A stretch of 40,417 nt of DNA from Mycolicibacterium porcinum (GTDB taxonomy: Bacteria > Actinomycetota > Actinomycetes > Mycobacteriales > Mycobacteriaceae), in NCBI GenBank assembly GCA_001942045.1, contig MSTD01000051.1, positions 1-40,417 on the forward strand, given 5' to 3'. Below the pieces are notes generated by a model. That model had not been told where the DNA came from. It saw only the letters and a list, made by a program, of their open reading frames with translations, and made no database searches. This document shows, one piece after another, positions 34,504 through 40,417 of this stretch (its first letter is position 1; the number at the start of each line of letters is the position of its first letter). The translations under genes were made by a program, and so were the position numbers.

Positions 34504-35618
34504 GTACAGAAGTCACTCGCGAGTTCGTCGGCCTGGAATCGCCGACGGCCCAGCGAGCCGGGGCGGGCGGATACCCGTGCCAGGGACTGTATTACCGGAG
34601 CGCAGAACGCAAGCCCACGGTCGCGGTGATCGCCACGCACTACCAGATCGACTTCTCCGAGCACTACATCGCCGAGTACCTGGCCGCTCGCGGCATCGGA
34701 TTCCTCGGCTGGAACACTCGCTTCCGCGGCTTCGAGAGCAACTTCCTGCTGGACCATGCACTGGTAGACATCGGTGTGGGCGTCCGCTGGCTGCGCGAAG
34801 TACAGGGCGTCGAAACCATTGTCCTGTTGGGCAACTCCGGTGGCGGCTCGCTGATGGCGGCCTACCAGTCCCAAGCCGTCGATCCGAATGTGGAGCCACT
34901 GGCAGGGATGCGGCCGGCTGCGGGCCTGACCGAACTGTTGCCCGCCGACGGATACGTGGCCAGCGCGGCCCATCCGGGCCGGCCCGACGTCCTGACCGCG
35001 TGGATGGACGCGTCCGTCGTCGACGAGAACGACGCCATCGCCAGCGACCCCGAACTGGAACTGTTCGACGAACGCAATCCCGCGCCGTACTCCGCCGATT
35101 TCGTGGCGCGCTACCGCGCCGCCCAGATCGCCCGGAACGAGAAGATCACCGACTGGGCCGAGCAGGAGCTGAAAAGGATTCAGGCAGCCGGATATTCGGA
35201 CCGCCCATTCACGGTGATGCGCACCTGGGCCGACCCGCGAATGGTCGACCCGACAGTCGAACCGACCAACCGGCAACCCAATCTGTGCTACGCCGGGACG
35301 CCGATCAAGGCCAACCGGTCCGCGCGCGGCATCGCCGCGGCCACCACCGTGCGTAATTGGATCGGCATGTGGAGCCTGCGCCACGCCCAGACCCGAGCCG
35401 AGCCGCATCTGGCCCGCATCACCTGTCCGGCACTGGTGATCAACGCCGATCAGGACACCGGGGTGTACCCGTCCGACGCCGCACGCATCTACGACGCACT
35501 AGCCGGCACGGACAAGTCGCAGTGCTCGATCGACACCGATCATTACTTCACGACTCCGGGCGCGCGGGCCGAGCAGGCCGATACCATCGCCCGATGGATC
35601 GCGAAGCGGTGGCGGTGA
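34500..35618 (+). CDS. alpha/beta-fold hydrolase, Rv0272c-like
   Basis: 372 residues from ATG 34500, overlapping the TetR stop (ATGA). The nucleophile elbow is in IVLLGNSGGGSLMAAYQ (Ser in GNSGG) and a late acid/His pair occurs in LVINADQDTGVYPSD and IDTDHYFTTPGA. Before it, VAVIATHYQIDFSEHYIAEYL is the oxyanion side. No named activity is known to me. The open frame continues upstream into the TetR gene but that part is a shadow. The following 2-hydroxyacid dehydrogenase overlaps the end of this gene. The neighbours (TetR, VOC, FadE6) suggest a catabolic operon under one repressor. Confidence 0.83.
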   Translation: MSTEVTREFVGLESPTAQRAGAGGYPCQGLYYRSAERKPTVAVIATHYQIDFSEHYIAEYLAARGIGFLGWNTRFRGFESNFLLDHALVDIGVGVRWLREVQGVETIVLLGNSGGGSLMAAYQSQAVDPNVEPLAGMRPAAGLTELLPADGYVASAAHPGRPDVLTAWMDASVVDENDAIASDPELELFDERNPAPYSADFVARYRAAQIARNEKITDWAEQELKRIQAAGYSDRPFTVMRTWADPRMVDPTVEPTNRQPNLCYAGTPIKANRSARGIAAATTVRNWIGMWSLRHAQTRAEPHLARITCPALVINADQDTGVYPSDAARIYDALAGTDKSQCSIDTDHYFTTPGARAEQADTIARWIAKRWR

Positions 35619-36583
35619 ACCCCGGCCGGATCAAGGTCCTGGGCCACTTCACCCCCGGTGACAAGGTGATGGATTTTCTTGCACCCCATCGGGACTGGCT
35701 CGACGTGACATTCTGCGCCGAGGACGACGACGCCACGTTCTACCGGGAACTGCCGTCGGCCGAGGTGCTCTGGCATGTGCTGCGGCCGGTTTCCGGTGAC
35801 GACCTGGAGCGTGGCCTGCGGCTGCGGCTGGTGCACAAACTGGGCGCCGGAGTGAACACGATCGACGTCGACACCGCCACCCGCCTGGGCATCCTGGTGG
35901 CTAACATGCCCGGGGCCAATGCGCCGTCGGTGGCCGAGGGCACCGTGCTGCTGATGCTCGCCGCGCTGCGCCGCTTACCCGAACTCGACCGGGCCACCCG
36001 GGAGGGCACGGGCTGGCCCTCGGACCACAGCCTGGGCGAAACCGTGCGCGACATCGGCAGCTGCACGGTGGGCCTGCTCGGCTACGGCAACGTCGCCAAA
36101 CGGGTCGAGAGGATCGTGGTCGCGATGGGTGCCGACCCGTCACAGGTGATCCACACCAGCACCCGCGACACCGGGCACCCGCAGTGGCGCAGCCTGCCAG
36201 AGCTGTTGGCTGCCAGCGACATCGTCTCGCTGCACCTTCCGCTGACCGAGGCCACCCACGGACTCCTCGACAGCAAGGCCCTGGCGTCGATGAAGCCCGG
36301 CGCCGTCGTCGTCAACACCGCGCGCGGTCCGATCATCGACGAGCCCGCCCTCGTCGAGGCACTGCGCACCGGGCACCTGGCCGCGGCCGGCCTGGACGTC
36401 TTCGCCGAAGAACCCGTGCTGCCCGGCAATCCCCTGCTCGAGCTGCCCAATGTGGTGCTCACCCCGCACGTCACCTGGTACACCGTCGACACCATGCGCC
36501 GCTACCTGACCATGGCGGTCGACAACTGCCAACGCATCCGCGACGGCAAACACCTGGCCCACGTAGTTAACGGGGTTAAATAG
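35594..36583 (+). CDS. D-2-hydroxyacid dehydrogenase
   Basis: 329 residues from ATG 35594; GTG 35615, in a GTGA overlap with the hydrolase stop, would give 322. The NAD-binding Rossmann motif is VGLLGYGNVAKRV. Family signatures follow: LHLPLTEATHGLLDSKAL, GAVVVNTARGPIIDEPALV (catalytic Arg and its region), GLDVFAEEPVLPGNPLL and LTPHVTWYTVDTM with the catalytic His. The enzyme interconverts a 2-oxo acid and a D-2-hydroxy acid with NAD(P)H; the substrate is not evident. It overlaps the preceding gene and is followed by an 85-base gap before fadE6. I do not recall a copy between Rv0272c and Rv0271c in M. tuberculosis, so it is probably extra here. Confidence 0.9.
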   Translation: MDREAVAVNPGRIKVLGHFTPGDKVMDFLAPHRDWLDVTFCAEDDDATFYRELPSAEVLWHVLRPVSGDDLERGLRLRLVHKLGAGVNTIDVDTATRLGILVANMPGANAPSVAEGTVLLMLAALRRLPELDRATREGTGWPSDHSLGETVRDIGSCTVGLLGYGNVAKRVERIVVAMGADPSQVIHTSTRDTGHPQWRSLPELLAASDIVSLHLPLTEATHGLLDSKALASMKPGAVVVNTARGPIIDEPALVEALRTGHLAAAGLDVFAEEPVLPGNPLLELPNVVLTPHVTWYTVDTMRRYLTMAVDNCQRIRDGKHLAHVVNGVK

Positions 36584-36625
36584 GCCGCTGGAGTGGCGCG
36601 CATCACGCCGGAGTACCCTCGGCCC

Positions 36626-36637
36626 AACCGACCGGTT
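36626..36637. promoter_or_regulatory. short palindrome upstream of fadE6
   Basis: AACCG-AC-CGGTT is an exact five-base inverted repeat 31 bases before the fadE6 start. GGAGG follows at 36659-36663, before the ATG at 36669. A TetR-type lipid regulator could bind, but the site is too short to be sure. Confidence 0.3.
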
Positions 36638-36668
36638 ATTCGAAACATGCCCCGGATGGAGGTGCCGC

Positions 36669-38864
36669 ATGCCCATTGCGATCACGTCTGAGCACAGCGA
36701 CCTGGCCGATTCTGTTCGATCCCTCGTCGCACGGGTAGCGCCGTCGGAGGTGCTGCACGAGGCTCTGGAGGCGCCGATCCCCAACCCGCCGCCGTACTGG
36801 AAAGCCGCCGCCGAGCAGGGCCTGCAGGGCGTCCACCTCTCGGAATCCGTTGGCGGACAAGGATTCGGAATCCTCGAGCTGGCCATCACGCTGGCCGAGT
36901 TCGGGTACGGCGCCGTGCCGGGCCCCTTCGTCCCGTCAGCGATCGCCGGCGCGCTGATCTCGGCCGACAACTCCGAGTCCAAGGTCCTGGCCGGCCTGGC
37001 CTCCGGCGAGACGATCGCCGCCTACGCCATCGACTCCGGCCTGACCGCGACCCGGCACGGCGACGGCCTGGTGATCCGCGGCGAGGCACGGGCGGTACCC
37101 GCCGCGGCGCAGGCATCAGTCCTGGTGCTGCCGGTCGCGATCGAGTCCGGAGTCCAGTGGGTGGTGCTGGACGCCGCCCAGCTGGAGATCGAGCCGGTGC
37201 GCAGCGTCGACCCGTTGCGTCCACTGGCCCACGTCCGGGCCAACGCCACCGAGGTGGCCGGCGACCGGGTGCTGTCCACCCTCAGCCGCGCCCATGCCCG
37301 TGCGCTCATCACGACCCTGCTGTCGGCCGAGGCGATCGGTGTCGCCCGGTGGGCCACCGACACCGCCACCGAGTACGCCAAGATCCGCGAACAGTTCGGC
37401 AGGCCGATCGGCCAGTTCCAGGCGATCAAGCACAAGTGCGCCGGGATGATCGCCGAGACCGAGCGGGCCACCGCCGCGGTCTGGGACGCCGCCCGGGCGC
37501 TCGACGAGGCGCAGGAAGACGCTTCTGCGCAAACCCATTTCGAGTTCGCTGCCGCAGTGGCCGCCACCCTGGCACCTGCCGCCGCACAGCACGCCACCCA
37601 GGACTGCATCCAGGTGCACGGCGGTATCGGCTTCACCTGGGAGCATGACACCAACGTGTACTACCGGCGCGCCCTCGTGCTGGCCGCGTGCTTCGGCCGG
37701 GCCTCGGACTACCCGCAGTCCGTCGTCGATACCGCGACAACGACCGGAATGCGCCCGGTCGACATCGACCTCGATCCCGACACCGAGAAGCTACGCGACG
37801 AGATCCGCGCGGAAGTCGCTGGGCTGAAGGCGATTCCGAAGGGCACTGAGCGCAACACCGCGATCGCCGAGGGCGGCTGGGTGCAGCCGCACCTGCCCCG
37901 GCCGTGGGGTCGCGCGGCGGAGCCGATCGAGCAGATCATCATCGCCCAGGAGTTCAGCACCGGCCGCGTCCGCCGCCCGCAGATGGGCATCGCCTCGTGG
38001 ATCATCCCGTCGATCGTGGCGTTCGGCACCGACGAGCAGAAGCAGCGCTTCCTGCCGCCGACCTTCCGCGGCGAAATAATCTGGTGCCAGCTGTTTTCCG
38101 AGCCGGGTGCCGGTTCGGACCTGGCCAGCCTGACCACCAAGGCCACCAAGGTCGACGGCGGCTGGCGCATCACCGGGCAGAAGATCTGGACGACGGGTGC
38201 GCAGTACTCGGAGTGGGGTGCGCTGCTGGCTCGGACCGACTCCGACGCCCCGAAACACAATGGCATCACATACTTCCTGCTGGACATGAAGGCGCCGGGC
38301 GTCGAGGTGAAGCCGCTGCGCGAGCTGACCGGCAACGCGATGTTCAACACCGTGTTCATCGATGACGTGTTCGTACCCGACGACATGGTGCTCGGCGAGG
38401 TCAACCGCGGCTGGGAGGTCAGCCGCAACACCCTCACCAATGAGCGGGTGTCGATCGGCAGCAGTGAGCCGCCCTTCCTGGCCAATCTCGACCAGTTCGT
38501 GGCGTTCCTGCGCGACGGCCAGTTCGACCAGATCGAGCAGAACCACGCCGGCCGGCTGATCGCCGAGGGCCATGCCGCCAAGGTGCTGAACCTGCGGTCG
38601 ACCCTGCTGACGCTGGCCGGCGGCGACGCCATGCCCGCGGCAGCGATCTCCAAGCTGCTGTCGATGAAGACCGGCCAGGGCTACGCGGAGTTCGCGGTCG
38701 CCTCCTTCGGCACCGACGGCGCCGTCGGCGATCCCGAGACGGAGTTCGGCCGCTGGGCCGAGTACCTGTTGGCCAGCCGCGCCACCACGATCTACGGCGG
38801 CACGAGCGAGGTGCAGCTCAACATCATCGCCGAACGGCTGCTGGGCCTGCCCCGCGACCCGTAA
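36669..38864 (+). CDS. fadE6: two-domain acyl-CoA dehydrogenase FadE6
   Basis: 731 residues, the length of Rv0271c FadE6 as I recall it. The protein is two acyl-CoA dehydrogenase units in tandem. Unit one (1 to about 365) ends with CIQVHGGIGFTWEHDTNVYY. Unit two (from about 380) has the FAD-binding signatures FSEPGAGSDLASL and ITGQKIWTTGAQYS, and ends with TIYGGTSEVQLNIIAERLLG. In canonical enzymes the catalytic Glu lies in a YEGT motif; here the position is Gly (YGGT), so the base must lie elsewhere. The fusion resembles the alpha-beta heteromeric FadE pairs of mycobacteria. It would oxidise an acyl-CoA at the alpha-beta bond with FAD. GGAGG is five bases upstream of the ATG. Its stop is 15 bases before the split palindrome. 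Confidence 0.92.
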   Translation: MPIAITSEHSDLADSVRSLVARVAPSEVLHEALEAPIPNPPPYWKAAAEQGLQGVHLSESVGGQGFGILELAITLAEFGYGAVPGPFVPSAIAGALISADNSESKVLAGLASGETIAAYAIDSGLTATRHGDGLVIRGEARAVPAAAQASVLVLPVAIESGVQWVVLDAAQLEIEPVRSVDPLRPLAHVRANATEVAGDRVLSTLSRAHARALITTLLSAEAIGVARWATDTATEYAKIREQFGRPIGQFQAIKHKCAGMIAETERATAAVWDAARALDEAQEDASAQTHFEFAAAVAATLAPAAAQHATQDCIQVHGGIGFTWEHDTNVYYRRALVLAACFGRASDYPQSVVDTATTTGMRPVDIDLDPDTEKLRDEIRAEVAGLKAIPKGTERNTAIAEGGWVQPHLPRPWGRAAEPIEQIIIAQEFSTGRVRRPQMGIASWIIPSIVAFGTDEQKQRFLPPTFRGEIIWCQLFSEPGAGSDLASLTTKATKVDGGWRITGQKIWTTGAQYSEWGALLARTDSDAPKHNGITYFLLDMKAPGVEVKPLRELTGNAMFNTVFIDDVFVPDDMVLGEVNRGWEVSRNTLTNERVSIGSSEPPFLANLDQFVAFLRDGQFDQIEQNHAGRLIAEGHAAKVLNLRSTLLTLAGGDAMPAAAISKLLSMKTGQGYAEFAVASFGTDGAVGDPETEFGRWAEYLLASRATTIYGGTSEVQLNIIAERLLGLPRDP

Positions 38865-38879
38865 CGTCCTTCCGCGAGC

Positions 38880-38895
38880 AGACGCAAACCTGCCC
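38880..38895 (+). repeat. left arm of an intergenic palindrome split by IS30-family element
   Basis: AGACGCAAACCTGCCC, exactly complementary to GGGCAGGTTTGCGTCT at 40351-40366. Removing the element and one copy of the CTG duplication restores a hairpin with extra TTTC/GAAA pairing near the loop. It begins 15 bases after the fadE6 stop, so it may have been that gene's terminator. Confidence 0.75.
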
Positions 38896-38905
38896 CTTTT
38901 CGCTG

Positions 38906-40341
38906 CTCAGACTCAAGCGGTCGCTGCAACACCTGACGAGGTCGGAGGTGTTGTTCGATGGGGTTTCGGGAGCCTGGGTCGTCTGCGGTGGCGGACTCGG
39001 TACGGGAGCGGTTTTGGGAGGAGTTGGGTTCGGGGCTATCGGTGACGGCGGCAGCCACGGTGGCCGGAGTGTCACAGCGCACTGGGCAGCGGTGGGCTCA
39101 GGCTGCTGGATATCGCGCTGACAAGCGTCATTGCGGTATCCGCTACTCCCCGCAAGCACGCGCGGCGTTCTGGGAACAGCTGCGGGCGGGCGTGTCGGTG
39201 GCTGTGGCTGCGATGGCTGCGGGCGTGTCAGAACACGCCGGCAAGCGGTGGGTGAAACAGGCTGGGTTCGTGCCCAGAACTCCTGCCCCTGCCATCGTGG
39301 ACATCGACGGGTCACCGCGGCCGCGTGCACCATTGACGTTCGGCGAGCGGTGTCGACTCGAAGACCTCCTCGAGCAGGGCTACTCGCGGGTTGAGGCGGC
39401 TGAGAAGTTGGGGCGCCACCGCGACACGATTCGCCGCGAGATCGTCAAGGGACTGATCGGGTCGGGGTATCGAGCCAGGGTCGGGCAGGACAAGGCCGAC
39501 GAGAACCGCCGCCGTCCCAAAACACGCAAGCTCGAGGACAGACCGACGCTGTTGGCCGAAGTAGTGGCACGCTTGGAACAACGGCACAGTCCCGAGCAGA
39601 TCGCCGAACGACTGCGCCAGGACTTCCCCGACGATCCGGAGATGTGGGTGTCACACGAGACGATCTACCAAGCCCTCTACGTTCAACCGCGCGGGGAATT
39701 GGCCCGGCTGGTCAAGACCGCGTTGCGCACCGGCCGAGTGCAGCGGAAACCACAGGGCCGCAACAGTACTAGTGACCGCGGCAAGATCAAAGACATGATC
39801 AACATCAGCGATCGCCCCAAGGAGGCCGATGACCGGGCGATCCCCGGCCACTGGGAAGGGGACTTGATCTTGGGCAGCACCGCCTCAGGTTCGGCGATCG
39901 GCACCATGGTCGAGCGGACCACCGGATTCGTGGTCTTACTGCACCTGCCCGGCGACCGCACCGCAGCCACCCTCGCCGACGCTATGAGCGTCAAGCTTCC
40001 CGACATCCCCGAGGTCCTGCGCCGCTCGCTGACCTGGGACCAGGGCAAGGAAATGGCGCTGCACACCAAGATCACCGAGGCTACCGGGCTGCCGATCTAC
40101 TTCTGCGATCCCCATAGTCCGTGGCAACGCGGCACCAACGAAAACACCAACGGACTGTTGCGCCAGTACTTTCCGAAAGGCGCCGACCTGTCGTTCTACG
40201 GGCCGGGCTGGCTCGACGAGGTCGCCGCCGAGCTCAATGCCCGACCCCGCAAACGACTCAAATGGCGCACTCCCGCCGAAGAACTCGACCGACTGCTGTC
40301 AGACCCGTCCACATTCGTTGCAGCCACCGCCTGAATCCAAG
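38906..40341 (+). mobile_element. IS30-family insertion sequence, 1436 bp
   Basis: The ends are CTCAGACTCAAGCGG (left) and, on the complementary strand, CTTGGATTCAGGCGG (right). Extending inward, the 26-base terminal segments match at 21 positions and both end GCTGCAAC; they resemble the IS30 terminal repeat I recall. A three-base duplication CTG flanks it (38903-38905 and 40342-40344). It contains a single full-length transposase gene and appears intact. It sits at the centre of a larger palindrome whose arms are 38880-38895 and 40351-40366. Confidence 0.85.
38958..40334 (+). CDS. IS30-family DDE transposase
   Basis: 458 residues, longer than the usual 340-400 of the family because of an N-terminal extension. 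Two tandem helix-turn-helix units, FWEELGSGLSVTAAATVAGVS and FWEQLRAGVSVAVAAMAAGVS, appear to be an internal duplication. They precede the standard IS30 domain (LTFGERCRLEDLLEQGYS, then a helix-turn-helix with RHRDTIRREI). The catalytic triad can be placed at Asp in IPGHWEGDLI, Asp in LTWDQGKEMA and Glu in PWQRGTNENTNGLLRQYF. GGAGG lies nine bases before the ATG. The frame is intact and the element has matching ends, so it may be active. The gene is transcribed in the same direction as fadE6. Confidence 0.95.
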   Translation: MGFREPGSSAVADSVRERFWEELGSGLSVTAAATVAGVSQRTGQRWAQAAGYRADKRHCGIRYSPQARAAFWEQLRAGVSVAVAAMAAGVSEHAGKRWVKQAGFVPRTPAPAIVDIDGSPRPRAPLTFGERCRLEDLLEQGYSRVEAAEKLGRHRDTIRREIVKGLIGSGYRARVGQDKADENRRRPKTRKLEDRPTLLAEVVARLEQRHSPEQIAERLRQDFPDDPEMWVSHETIYQALYVQPRGELARLVKTALRTGRVQRKPQGRNSTSDRGKIKDMINISDRPKEADDRAIPGHWEGDLILGSTASGSAIGTMVERTTGFVVLLHLPGDRTAATLADAMSVKLPDIPEVLRRSLTWDQGKEMALHTKITEATGLPIYFCDPHSPWQRGTNENTNGLLRQYFPKGADLSFYGPGWLDEVAAELNARPRKRLKWRTPAEELDRLLSDPSTFVAATA

Positions 40342-40350
40342 CTGGAAATC

Positions 40351-40366
40351 GGGCAGGTTTGCGTCT
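40351..40366 (-). repeat. right arm of the split palindrome
   Basis: GGGCAGGTTTGCGTCT is the exact complement of 38880-38895. The remaining bases to 40417 hold no recognisable gene or repeat. Confidence 0.75.
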
Positions 40367-40417
40367 CAGTGTCAGTCTGGCAATTGCCGCGTTGCGGTGG
40401 TTGGGTCTGGATCATCT

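Noticed and set aside
38880..40366. The 16-base arms as the terminal repeats of the insertion sequence
   Set aside because: A better pair of IS30-like ends with a CTG duplication lies inside them, and excision restores a hairpin; the arms are more simply the target.

Overview
The window is high-GC DNA from a mycobacterium, most likely a rapidly growing Mycolicibacterium. The evidence is a complete type VII secretion locus of the ESX-3 class (eccA3, eccB3, eccC3, PE5, PPE4, esxG, esxH, espG3, eccD3, mycP3, eccE3), a trehalose 2-sulfotransferase Stf0, a trans-aconitate methyltransferase, and on the far side a fadE6 neighbourhood. The gene order follows the M. tuberculosis segment Rv0271c to Rv0296c (recalled, not searched), in the opposite orientation and with several extra genes. 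No tRNA, rRNA or CRISPR array was seen, and no stretch over 300 bases lacks a gene.

Layout. 1-2161: 3' part of a PAP2/diacylglycerol-kinase-like gene, a convergent PAP2 phosphatase and a small conserved protein. 2176-5350: an operator-like palindrome, an AurF-like diiron oxygenase translationally coupled to a ferredoxin/ferredoxin-NADP reductase of FprB type, and a convergent TetR regulator. 5464-10483: a sulfur cassette of sulfatase, Stf0, CysD and CysNC, the last three overlapping start to stop. 10480-14261: alpha/beta hydrolase, Tam, a divergent amidohydrolase and the Rv0293c-like hydrolase. 14217-28691: the eleven-gene ESX-3 operon on the minus strand, with an IdeR-box-like sequence and a second palindrome upstream of eccA3. 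28821-38864: a methyltransferase (Rv0281-like), an MpaB-family protein with a divergent TetR, an AraC regulator with a second methyltransferase, a VOC protein and TetR pair sharing a palindromic operator, an alpha/beta hydrolase, a 2-hydroxyacid dehydrogenase and the fused acyl-CoA dehydrogenase FadE6. 38880-40366: an IS30-family element that has split an intergenic palindrome.

How the genes work together. ESX-3 exports EsxG-EsxH and PE5-PPE4 and serves mycobactin-dependent iron uptake, which fits an iron-responsive promoter. CysD and CysNC make PAPS, the sulfate donor of Stf0, so the cassette can in principle supply its own donor, while the sulfatase may remove or turn over sulfate esters. 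The diiron oxygenase and the ferredoxin-reductase fusion look like an oxygenase with its own electron supply. Several starts (1679, 2212, 6913, 13062) have a TANNNT -10 element 6-7 bases upstream and no Shine-Dalgarno sequence, which predicts leaderless transcripts. Four convergent gene pairs overlap at their 3' ends.
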